From Trametopsis cervina (lineage: Eukaryota > Basidiomycota > Agaricomycetes > Polyporales > Irpicaceae), in contig MU278352.1 of NCBI GenBank assembly GCA_022385755.1, positions 372,001 through 436,000 of the forward strand: a stretch of DNA of 64,000 nt. The letters are read 5' to 3'. The position numbers were made by a program, and so were the translations under genes. Each line of letters starts with the position of its first letter. Position 1 is the stretch's first letter. Below the pieces are notes generated by a model. It worked only from the letters and a program-made list of their open reading frames with translations, was not told the origin of the DNA and searched no databases. This document shows positions 31,616-42,600 of the stretch, piece after piece.

Positions 31616-33436
31616 ATGTTGCGACTTGGCAGGGCAGCAACGGTCACCCCATGGAGGTGGACAGCAAGGCTCTCCAGGAATGCGTCTCGGAGCGCACACC
31701 TCGCCACTTCACACCTGGACCCGTCAATACAGGGCTTTGTCAAGAAATTATCAAATCGGCAGCCTACCTTTAACGTGCGCGCAAGTAATATACGCATATT
31801 GCAAGAGCCGAAGGAGTTTTATGAATGCTTGTTGGTCGGTACGATCAACCCCTCAGGTTCCCATTCTGATCATATTCTGGTACAGGACATGATTTCACGC
31901 GCAGAGAAGGACATATTCCTGTCCTCGCTATATATCGGCTCTAAGGAGGGTGAATTAGTGTGTCAGCCCTCTTTTCTCTCCGCGGAGGATATCGCTGAGT
32001 GTAACACCAGATTGACAGTTTACACCGTGCTCTGCACCGAAAGCCGAACCTGCGGGTACACTTGCTGCTGGACTACAACCGTTCAACACGCCCTGGTTCA
32101 GACTCGACGGCGCGCATCTTACTTCCTGTGATTAAGGCCTTTCCGGAGCGGATACGGATCTCATTGTTTCGAAGTCCAAAGCTGAAGGGCCTCATGGCAA
32201 AGCTAGTACCGCCGCGATTCAATGAAGGCTGGGGCACATGGCATCCGAAGATTTATGGCGTCGACACCGAAGTCTTGCTCAGCGGGTGAGCTGTCCTTCA
32301 AGACGCTTTCTTCTCTGCCAGCTGACCGAGGGCTTTGACAGTGCGAACCTGAACGAGTCATATTTCGCGAACCGCCAAGACAGGTATATTCACTTCAGTC
32401 ACCCAACTTTGGCAACATATTGTCGGGAGTTCTTGCAGGCTTCGTCGACATTCATGTATCGCCTGCTTCCATCCCCATCCGATTCAGAGGGGTATAGCAC
32501 CCATTGGGAACGAACAGACACGCATCCGCACCATATAGAGCCTATGGCCCGGGCGACGCTGTCAGAATTCCAGTCCCGATGGCAGCAGCAATCCTTGAAC
32601 CCCGCACAACATCCGGGCAGTCATGAATCAGCCAATCCATCGGAGAACGCTCTTATAATGCCTATCATTCAAGGCGGTCAATTCCAGATACGCGAGGAGG
32701 AAGATACACTAGCTCTTTTATTTAATGAACTCTCCAGTTACGCTGCACAATCCTCAAGTATCTCAAAACCGTATAATGGCCCGCTCATAGACTTAACAAG
32801 CGGATATTTCGGGTTATATAATGATTATTGCAATCTCATTTTACAGTCCTCACTGCGTTACAGAATAATATGTTCTAGCCCTATGGTACGCTCCAACCAT
32901 GATGTCGATTTCTGCAGCTGACCTTCGAACGTTCAGGCAAATGGGTTCTATGGATCCAAGGGAGTATCTGGTAGACTTCCAGAAGGCTACACCCTGTTGG
33001 AGCAGCGGTTTATGCGTGAGGTTCGCCATGCCGGCCTAGAATGGCTCCCCGACCAAAAGGTACAGCTTGAAGGGCCTGGGGTGCAATTGAACGAATGGGC
33101 AAGAGACGGTTGGACATATCACGCCAAAGGTTCCGTCTCCACTTGTCTTCCTACGATATCCGCTCACGACTGCTTCCCGTAGGAATTTGGCTGCGCCCTT
33201 CTCCCAGCGCGGATCCGTGTCTTACCCTCTTCGGTTCAACAAACTTGAACTCACGCTCTGCCAACCTCGACACAGAACTGTCATTCATGCTTTCCACGGC
33301 TGATCTAGACCTTCGTCGTCGTCTCGGAGCAGAGGTCGACGGACTAAGGGTCTACGCTCATGCGTGGCACGGTGCCGAACGACGTGTACGTATGGGTACG
33401 AAAGCACTGGTAGCATTAGTAGAGGGATTCCTATGA
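31616..33436 (+). CDS. PGS1: CDP-diacylglycerol--glycerol-3-phosphate 3-phosphatidyltransferase
   Basis: Six exons: 31616-31834, 31886-31959, 32019-32285, 32342-32885, 32937-33129 and 33183-33436, encoding 516 aa. The enzyme makes phosphatidylglycerol phosphate, the committed step to cardiolipin, at the mitochondrial inner membrane. The N-terminus MLRLGRAATVTPWRW and following residues are rich in Arg, Ser and Thr and almost free of acidic residues, as expected for a mitochondrial targeting signal; this guided the choice of start over an in-frame codon 39 bases upstream. Phospholipase D-superfamily motifs are both visible. The first is FNEGWGTWHPKIYGVD (HxKxxxxD). The second is GWTYHAKGIWLRP followed by LFGSTNLNSRSANLDTE. 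Other conserved blocks are RAEKDIFLSSLYIGS, LLLDYNRSTRPGSDSTARIL and THPHHIEPMA. Between residues about 260 and 300 a Gln/Ser/Asn-rich insert is present. Confidence 0.95.
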
Positions 33437-33764
33437 ACATCGCGCCTTGCAATAATAAGCTCACACGGGGCCTCCATTCCCTACACGCAATCAGACTTCC
33501 AGCGGCGTGGCCACTCGGTGCCGTCGGCTTAGGTACTATCGTCGAGTGCAGTCGCCCGTATGTACCTTAGCGTTCTCCGCTGTAAGCCGGCATCCTAGGC
33601 ATCATATATCATGACTCACGCAATTGCTAACCTGTCCAGTATTTGAAAGCATCGACATTGTAAGGCTAACGCATAAGTCAGTTTGCGATCTGAAGATTAA
33701 CTTCTGGTCCACGGTCTTTATCCTACTCTCCGCCGCGGCGTGCTCAGATGACCTAGCACTGCCG
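33437..33764. other. convergent spacer (3' ends of PGS1 and DTD1)
   Basis: About 330 bases between two facing stop codons, containing the 3' UTRs of both genes. No gene or repeat is seen. Confidence 0.5.
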
Positions 33765-34760
33765 TCAATTTTGCCTGGGAGGTGCTGCTGGTTCATCTGA
33801 CTGTGCTGCTCCCTTCTTTGACCCACTCGCTGTCGCCCCAGTCTTCGAAGTCTGCGACCTCTCTCCCACGACATTGCGGGGCTGATCAATGTATTCAAAC
33901 TTGCGTGAATCAAGTGTGAACGTAACAGGGCCCTAAAAACACCGGTCAGTGCGTGTTTGGCAACAACCCAGTTATGCTGCGGGATGTTAAGACGCCTAAA
34001 GGCTGGAAGTCACACACCTCGTTGGTGAGGCTGACATTCATCATCGCGCCAAAACGGCCATCTATGGTAAGTTGTATACAGACCGTCAGCGATGCGATGC
34101 AGCAGACGGAAAAGACGGGGAGCCTGCTAAAGGTTGCGAGGTCAGCACAAACCTTGAATCTTGTCCGGTTTGTATGAGGAACGGATTCTATCCAGAAATG
34201 CGCTGTACATCTGCTTTGAGGCTTCGGTGGACTGGGAAAGCGGCGGCGCCACGCGTATCAGAAAGAGCAGAAGTTGGAAGAATACATTGATCACTTGTAC
34301 TCACCATCGCTCGATGGAAATCGGGTTTGTTGCCCTTGGATGTATTTGCAAAGAGAGTGAACTGTGAGACGCATAGGACGTCACCCTCGATATCCTTCAC
34401 ACTCCTTTTCCACATAGCACCGTCATCGTCGGAGAATACTTTCAATGACAGTCTAGAACTGCGGTCAGAATCATAGGGTGCAAGAACAATCCGACTCACA
34501 TTTTGTTTGCGATGATCGTGATATCGGAGGGTGTATCGTCTGTCTAGACCACCCGTTCAGACTTGAAGCTCCAGCTGCTCAGTGAGACGACATAGACCTG
34601 TTCCAATGCCCACTAACACCATGAGCCCCCGACCTATTGAGGATATAACATCGCCATCAACTGCGCACATCCACAATAATCAGTTGGGCAGTTCGCAAGC
34701 ACGTCCCCGCCACTCACCGGTCACAGACGCAGACGCGACGCGTTGCACTACAGCACGCAT
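33765..34760 (-). CDS. DTD1: D-aminoacyl-tRNA deacylase
   Basis: Seven exons on the minus strand: 34760-34718, 34660-34598, 34539-34500, 34458-34305, 34231-34153, 34061-34018 and 33932-33765, encoding 196 aa. The enzyme hydrolyses D-amino acids and mischarged glycine from tRNA as a chirality check on translation, acting in the cytosol as a homodimer. The N-terminus MRAVVQRVASASVT matches the family. The two active-site motifs are present: SQFTLFANTSKGNKPDFHRA (SQFTL) and NEGPVTFTLDS (the Gly-cisPro GPVT). The order of motifs and the catalytic core are of normal length. The C-terminus is extended by about 45 residues rich in Ser, Ala, Lys and Gln with no domain. Half of the exons are shorter than 65 nt, so automatic predictors could easily break this gene. 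Confidence 0.94.
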
Positions 34761-35025
34761 CCACGAGTATGATAGGTCTAATGAAAGCAGTGAATGCCGA
34801 ACGTATAGTCGGCAAAATGTCGCTGGCACCCAACAAGTCGAAGCGCGACACGATTAGTAGCTCGGAATGATGAGGGCGAGAAGGAAAAGGTGCGGTGGGA
34901 AAGCGCCACCACAAAGAGTCGCACGCCGTTCAATTATCACCTTGCTTTGAACCTGCGCATAGTCAGAAGGTGATCATCACACCTCGTGCGTCCCTCCTGC
35001 ACTAACACGTCTCTTCAGACCCATA
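34761..35025. promoter_or_regulatory. shared divergent promoter of DTD1 and the cyclophilin gene
   Basis: 265 bases separate the two start codons. A tggtgg/ccacca-type partial palindrome and a short CT-rich stretch before the cyclophilin ATG are visible. No transcription start can be fixed from sequence. Confidence 0.5.
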
Positions 35026-35786
35026 ATGGAGTCTGTGGTGCTCGAGACCAGTCTGGGCGACATACAGTTCGAGCTCTACTGGGATCATGCTCCTCGGGTA
35101 CGTGGTTGATCATTACGCACAGCACCTCCTCGGTACGTCAACTTTGAATGGCTGACTTTGATTACAAATAGACATGTAAAAACTTTGCTGAATTGGCAAG
35201 ACGTGGATACTACAACGGTGTCATTTTCCACCGCATCATCTCCGTACGTCTCATTGTTGGCATAGCATTGCATTCACCAAAACTGATGAGCTGAATGGCC
35301 CACAGGACTTCATGATACAAACTGGTGACCCCACTGGGACAGGCAGAGGCGGTACCAGTATATATGGCCAAAAATTGTGAGTGAGGCACTCATTGCGTAC
35401 ATGTGACATGATATTAAATCTTCGCAGTCAGGACGAGATTCATCCTGAATTGCGATTCACAGGCGCAGGTATTCTCGCCATGGCTAACTCTGGTCCCAAT
35501 ACAAATGGTAAAGACACCTATTGCATCCCCTTTGCTGTTTTCTGAACATCTTTCCGACCGTAGGTTCTCAATTTTTTGTAACCCTCGCGCCCACGCCGTA
35601 CCTGGACAACAAGCATACTATTTTCGGCAGAGTCAGCTCAGGCATGCGCGTTGTACAGCGACTTGGAGCGGTCGCAACGGACGCACAGGACAAGTAAGGA
35701 ATTGTCCTTTCCTCTATGACGAGCTCTAATTCAATATGCTTAGACCTCGGGAAGACGTCAAGATCCACAAGGCGCGAGTAGTATAG
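35026..35786 (+). CDS. peptidyl-prolyl cis-trans isomerase, PPIL1-type cyclophilin
   Basis: Six exons: 35026-35097, 35172-35243, 35306-35376, 35428-35507, 35564-35693 and 35744-35786, encoding 155 aa. The protein is a minimal single-domain cyclophilin without signal peptide or extra domains. It catalyses proline isomerisation, and the PPIL1 subgroup joins the spliceosome. Signature residues are all visible: NGVIFHRII with the catalytic Arg, [35 protein letters not shown], and [12 protein letters not shown] where CypA-type proteins have a Trp. The short loop [20 protein letters not shown] and the VRVVQRLG-like helix favour PPIL1 over CypA. Intron phases vary, and all exons are under 135 nt. 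Confidence 0.95.
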
Positions 35787-36834
35787 CGAGTCGGTAGTTC
35801 AGTCGAGTGGCTACTACTTGTGCTCAGACTACCATTACAAGCAGCAGTTGAGGCGGTGCCCCCCCTCTCCGTCGTCAGCTGCTCCAAGGCCATTGGCCCG
35901 TTCGCACTGGCATGGAGCCCCATACACGCGACATTGATTTCGCATGCATTTGCGGTTGGAATACTCTGTAGGACTCATCACGAAGCGTTCACGGAGGCAC
36001 TTGTATCTGAGACACAAGTATTGTGCGCGTGTTCGTTCAGGATGTATTCAATAACAGGTGAAATTGGCGTTGTCTCGCACACCCAACTTTAACACCCACG
36101 TAACGCCCGGTCAGTTGTCTATTTCTCGGAGTTGCGGAAGCACCGTCTATCCTTTTCTACGCCTGTTTTCTTGCCAAATGAGCCGCACCCAAACTTACGG
36201 TCCCGGCCATGGGCATAGGAACGAGACGGTTCTTCCCGTGTAACACACCAGTCCCATGGTATGACCCCCCTTGATACCAAATGGGTGGACCCAGGTGTTA
36301 CCGACGATACGGTACCGCCTTTCGTACATCCCAGTCGACGTCGAGTCCTCGGCCAATCCTACTCGTGCTTTGAATCATGCATGTGGCTTGAGCGGGGGAA
36401 CTCTCCCACTCGAACAATGCGTCTCTTCGCCATTTCAGCTTTGCTTCGTGATGAGGACTGCTCTCACGTCCGATTGGTTGTGCAACAAGGGGCGGTGTAA
36501 ACCGTTTGTCACTGTGCTCTCTTCTAGAACGTGAAAATATGGCTCTACGGCATCGACGCTGATTGCTAGCAGGAGGATCGTCAGAAGTGGTCTTGTGCGC
36601 GCCGTGTGAAGGATAAGATAATAGTTTAGGTATCTAACACTAGAAGCTACTCTACAGAAAGCACTTGAGGAACAACGTGGACCAGGATCCGACCAGGGGC
36701 TAGTAGCGGTATTCGTGAGAGAAAGAGAGGTATTGACACAGTATCCTAGGGATGATTACACTACAGTGGATTGATGTATAACTACAAAGCGAGGCAGCAG
36801 GATTACGATACGACGGGCCGGACTCGTCATGCAT
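35787..36834. other. convergent spacer (cyclophilin and CDC4-like 3' ends)
   Basis: About 1.05 kb between facing stop codons. Open frames of up to about 90 codons occur on both strands without any domain. It presumably contains both 3' UTRs; I see no repeat or RNA gene. Confidence 0.5.
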
Positions 36835-39620
36835 CTACTTTCGACGAAGGGCATTACGAATTCGTGGCCGTGTGGGTGTCTCATCGTTGGAAGGAAGGGG
36901 CCGCGCCCGACCCACACCCGATGTAGCTTGACCGCCGGACCCATCCCCTCGCGTGCCGAAGACGAAGCGACTCCGTATCGGACGGTTCCCTTCCTGGGGT
37001 GCATTCGAAGAGGTGCTCCGCGATGCAATGCGAGACTGTCGAGACTCCCATTCGAGTGGTGGAATTTGCTCATCCTGAATGCCGAGCAGCTGTTCCTCTG
37101 CAAGAACTTCATCAGATTCTGAAGGCGCCATCTCGAGGTCTTGGTCCATTGCTTCCACCTCCGCCTGTTCCAATTCGTCGTCGTCATCTGTGTCCTCATC
37201 GTATATACCGCCCGGGGGTTCGCCCTCCCATTCCTCATCTCCGTCTTCATTCCCAAAGTCCCAAACATCCAGAACAGTGCAATCAACGCGGTTGCTTGCG
37301 GCTACACACCATCGCCCTTCGAAGACCACCTGCCATACTCCGACAATGCCAGTTAACAGGTCCCGCACCTGGGTACCATCTCGAATGTCCCACATCTTCA
37401 ATGTGCCATCTGACCCACTAAGGACCTTGAACTCATCGTGCTGGAAACATGTGATAGCACCATTATGAGCGGCGAGCGTGTGACGGAGCTCGCCTGTATC
37501 TGGATCCCAGACACGTAGAGTCGAGTCGGCGGCAGCAGATACAAGATAGGATGGCGATAGTCCGAGAAGTCCGACTAAGGAGGTATGGCCTGTGAGAGTG
37601 TGCTGACATTGTCCGTCGCTGAGGTTCCACACGCGGACAGTACCATCCATCGAGCCAGAGCAGGCTAAATTGCGATGGATATCGAGCACAACGCTATAGA
37701 CTACGGACCAGCATATCAGAAACCCGATATGCATTCCCAAGATTCCCGGAGATGGCTCACCTTTCTGTGTATGGCCCACCAGAACCCACTTGCATGTGCC
37801 AGTAATGATGTCCCATATACGGACGGTACTATCGTAGCTGCCAGAGACAAGCGTGCGACCTCGAGCTGCCAGGGCACGGACAGCATGGTCGTGTCCTTGG
37901 AGATGTAGTCGATGATATGGATTATCTTCTACTTCTTCCTGTAGAAAGGATGTGAGCATCCAAGTATACCGATAAGTAAAACTACTGACCTCCGACGGAT
38001 CGACTTCCGTATCATCTGCGCCGTAGCACCGATATTCGTCGTCACCTGGTCGAGGCAGCGTCCACACCCGGAGTGAGTGATCTCTGCTGCCTGTCACAAT
38101 GAGCGGTCGTTTCGGCCACTTCTCGCGGGTGACGAGACCGCCTTCATGCTCGACGTCAATCCATTCTGGCTTGACGATCGCGAGACATCGCACCGTACTC
38201 GTATGACCACCGAAAACATGAGTGCACTTTCCGGTTGTAAGGTCCCAGATCCGGACTGTCCGGTCCGTCGAGCCACTGACTAAGGTATTTTTAGTGGCCG
38301 CAAGAGCCCAAACACCCCCTTCGTGCCCTTCGAGAGAACGGACTAGCTGTCCAGTGATGGGACAATATATGTGAATCGAGTGGTCGTCCGACGCAGAGAT
38401 TATGCGTCCATGCGTGAATATCAGACATGTAACGACGGATCGTCCATGAGCAGTGATGGTAATCCGTTTTGGGTTCTGGTTGTTTACCCAACGGTTGCGG
38501 GTCAAATGGCGGGATTTGAACAGAATCTTATACGGGTGAGGAAGGGGTAGAGATCGAGGAATTTGTGTTGCCTGTCTTCGCCTGCGGGCGAGAATCGCGT
38601 TAGCAAACGCGTTTTCTGAATAACCGCCAAACCAAATCTTGGTGCTCTTCAGCAACTCTCGCCACAACACTGGATCAGAGTCGATTATTGCACGCCATGT
38701 TCTCGAGACGCGAGAAGCGCGGGCCAAATCGGGGTATGGGAGATAGCTTAGAACAAGGGAAACAAGTTCAGGAGGTAGGAGCGATAGGAAGTCGCGAGCC
38801 AAGGTTGGTGTCAGGACTGAATGCAAGGTTCTGATGACAGAGAGGGGGGAGTGCCTCAAGAAGGTGAGTAGCACATGTGATTGCAACTGCGGCGGGAGAT
38901 TGGTGAAATGCGAAAGGAGAGACGGCAGCGTGAGGAGTGTCGTCAAAGAGAGATCTGCCTGGATAGGTGCTTGTGGTTGTGGCGAGGAGTTACCACTGGG
39001 TGGTGCGGATGGCCAGATGCTCTCTGGGGAAGGGGACCCATGAGGGGACGGCAAAGGCGACGGCGGGGCAGCAGACGATATTGCTGTAGCAATGGGAGGT
39101 GGTGCAGGCTTCGCCCTCTTCCGTGGAGGTGCATGAGTTGAGAAACCTTCACTTGTTTCGACCCCCTCCATCATGTTCTCTGTGCTATACGTCCTCTTCC
39201 GTCCGTAGCGCTCAATGGCCTCAGCCAACCCAATTTCCTTTCGCGAGTCAGTCTCTTCATCGGCTTTAACCATCTTCCATCCTCTCCCTTCTACGACTTC
39301 CTCCTCCTCTGGTTCCTCACCAGTTGCAACTCCATCGTTGAAGGTCGCGCGCGATCCGCCTGGAAAGAGGAGTGGAAACTGGCGCAGCGAACGAGGTAGT
39401 GTCGCGTTCAACAAAGGGTAAGCCTTTGGATCCTTAGGGGATGAGGGGGTTGGTAACGCAGGCAGTGGAATCGGTGCATATGTCGTAGTCGTCGTGGTTG
39501 TGGTGACCACCCTGTATGCGGGTTTAAACGCGCAGTACAGTAAACAAGAGAATATGGCACTTACGTAGTCGTATTCACAGAGGGTGCGAGGTAAAGAGAC
39601 GGCCTTTGGTTACTGGTCAT
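36835..39620 (-). CDS. CDC4: Cdc4/FBXW7-like F-box and WD40 substrate receptor of SCF ubiquitin ligase
   Basis: Four exons on the minus strand: 39620-39565, 39511-37990, 37938-37761 and 37700-36835, encoding 873 aa. The F-box binds Skp1 and the WD40 propeller binds phosphorylated degrons, directing cell-cycle regulators to proteasomal degradation. The N-terminal 240 residues are low complexity with a basic PPRKRAKP patch. The F-box lies at about 262-309 (LLPPELVSLVLSYLPYPDLA, SRTWRAIIDSDPVLW). A linker with the family sequence ending in NRWVNNQNPKRITITAHG leads into WD repeats such as SASDDHSIHIYCPITGQLVR, LVSGSTDRTVRIWDLTTGKC, VSGSYDSTVRIWDIITGTC and CSGSMDGTVRVWNLSDGQC. A 150-residue acidic, then basic, tail follows. 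Introns 2 (51 nt) and 3 (60 nt) are stop-free multiples of three, so unspliced RNA stays in frame. The first exon supplies the only ATG; the larger frame opens upstream of it without one. Confidence 0.93.
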
Positions 39621-42600
39621 GGTCAAGTCAAACGGCAGTAGTAAATCGAATGTGCGCTACGCCGTGCGCGCGAGTAGGTCGTCGTTCAAAGTCGTCGAGC
39701 GCGACGTCGAACAAGCCATGCCACAGCCTTCCTAAAGCGGGCTTTGAACCTTCCACCGTATCGCCCAGGATGGCAACCTCAGTCAGGTTCACTCACCCCA
39801 TCAACACCCACCCATGGCTCATTCTGTGATGGTAAGGACACGCTGCAGAGGCGTCACTCGCTTACTACAGCAACTCTTGAACGTCCTATTCTTGTAGGCA
39901 GACAAAATATCTGCTACACGACGTGATGAGAACATGACGTACCCTTCATTATAATGGCCAGGCTCAGATTTGACCATAGGAAAGCATCTAAATCCAATTC
40001 CATGCTTGCATGGCTTCCTTTTTGTGCGTATACGGCTGTCGCGTGGAGCCAATTATTGACATGAAGGACAGCTCCCACAGTATTTCAACAACGCCTAGAC
40101 CAACATCGCTGGTAATGAAAATGCATTACTGTCGTGGTCGGTCATCTACAAGAGCAGTGCTCAAATCTACTTACTTGTCTGTGTAATATCACATACTTAT
40201 TTGACGGACATGATGCTATACCAGCTAAATATAATGACAGGCAAAAAGAAGCTCGCATCGTAGGAATGGGGTGTTTGTTGGTGGCAGATGAGTATTGCAT
40301 AAAGCTATAGGTCCCCGATTGCTCTGGACTAACTGTGTTCCTTGATACACAGTTTTATTGCAGTGGTGTAGGACAGTTTAGCGATGTTGCTGAAGGACGA
40401 TTGCCCTGAAACAATCTAGCAGGTGTTCCAAGTCGAAGGTCGAAGTACTGTAAGTCAGAACATTCATGCAGCTCAATTTCAGACAGCACCCGACTCCGAT
40501 GGCCCGAACACCACTGAAAGCATGTGCAGAAAAACAGCCGAATCGCAAGCGTGTGCTCCCGACGCCTCTCGGCATGGTCGCCCCCAGGACGCCACTAGAT
40601 TGAGCCATGAATCTCACTGCTCTGTTCTATTTCAGGACCTCCTGGGCCACATCCTCAGTGCATCTCGCCCATGCCACCATGATGCTGAAGAGGACGCTCC
40701 GATGCCGACGGTCATTTCTTTTCCCCCTTGAACTCAAATGGGCTAGATGTCGGCCGTTCAATGACGAATTTAATCCCCACGACGTGGCGATGTCCTGTCA
40801 GGTCAGCTAACAGCTACTTGTTTAAGGTCTTTGCGCGCTTTCTGTCTCCAGAGATCGAAGACCTGCTTGTCAGTTTCCGCCTTTCAGCATCTCTCACGAG
40901 AATACACGATAATCTACATTATCTTGTAGAGGCGCCTTCCTTGTGACAGCCATACGAAACCTACCCATTGAGGTCCGTCCGAGTGCTCACTATGCCCCGT
41001 GCCAACGCTCTCTCGGCGTATCTGATGACATCTTTGTAGAGAGAGGTTTCAGCCACGACCGTACTCTATCACCGTCCAGTTGTCAAAATCGACGCGCGCC
41101 CTGTCAATGATCATCGAAGCTTGTTTGTAACGTCCTAATGCGCCGAGCTCTGCTCCCGAAGCTCGAGAGAAAAAGGCGTCATGGCATATCAGGATATCGG
41201 ATCCCTACATCCTGTGCTGTATAAGGTTATCTGTTCCTATGTTCATCGGACTCGTGGCAATCATGACAGCTCTACGAGTTACTCACATAGGCGGGCGTGT
41301 GAGATTCCAACGACATGATAGGGACGTCATGAGAATAGTCGTGTGGGAAGACCATTAAAGCCACCGAGGGCTCATAAGTGTAGGAAATAATGCCCTGATT
41401 TGTGACAAGCCTGGTGCCAACCCAAAGCGGTGGTGCACTCGAGTGTGAATGAAACGACATACAGGTACAGCTAGTACAGCGTCCGATCACTAGAATAGCA
41501 GGTCTTGCAGTTCAATACACTTGCGCGTGCTACCTCATGAGAGTAACAACCCTACCACGCCGCGCTTAGTCAGAACAATATTTGAGATGATGCGTAGGTG
41601 CATCCACACGATGCTGAGAGGTAGAAACACGCTCTGTAAACGTCGCATTCGTCGCACAGTGTGGAGGTAGTCTGTGAAGTATGTCCTACATCGGGGGCAA
41701 CGTGGAAGTTACATGCGTGTTGGAAGTATAACACGCATAAATTGTTTATTCATATTCGCTGTGAGCGACGATGGACAGATAAATACGAGCGACGTATGAG
41801 AAGTGTACTATTCACTTACATCTCTCCCTCAACGAATGCTTGACGACTCCGAGCCTTCGGTTCGCCGCAAAAGTCCGCTATAGAATAAATGCGCACCATC
41901 TTCAACTCTATAAAGATTGCACTGAAACAAACCCAGCAGGATTCCCCTGAAGGAATTCTTCCGCTCGATCTTCGAGAGCCTAAATCAGCCATACGACGGC
42001 GAAACTTGTGGAGCGAATCACATTCTGTCGAAGTATACCGCCTCGAACGTTCGCCGCTCTGGCCAATACCGACGGCAAAGTTCGATGGGCCCTATGTAAG
42101 TCAGAGCTATACTATGCCAGGAGTTGACACTCAGCTGACGATATTGACTGACTGGTAGACTTTTTCATCCGCAACTCACTCTTCAGAATTGCGTTCTTCG
42201 ATGAATGGATCATAGATAGGCGGAGGATGGCGACATACAGGCGATTGCTTCAGATGTGGCAGCTAGGATAGTGGGCCACGACGGTCCGATGACTCCATCC
42301 GGCTGCCGGGCCAGGAGGATAAGGACATGAACAGGTTCGGCGAAAGGATGAGCAGCGTGCAGAGCTCGCTGAAGACGCCTCTTCCTGTGTGACAGAGTGT
42401 TGTGGGTGGAAAGTCGAGGTGAGGTATTCCGTCCTGAAGGTAACCTGGTGCAAAGTCGAACCGCCTCAGCAAGCTTATTCAAATTGTACCTTCAATAGTT
42501 CTTCCTCTATACCAAGGCTTCTCCCTCAGCGGCGGCCGTCAGGCCGCATCTACGCAGTCAGTCGCGCGGCGAGTCGCTCACCGTCGAAGAACAAGGCGAG

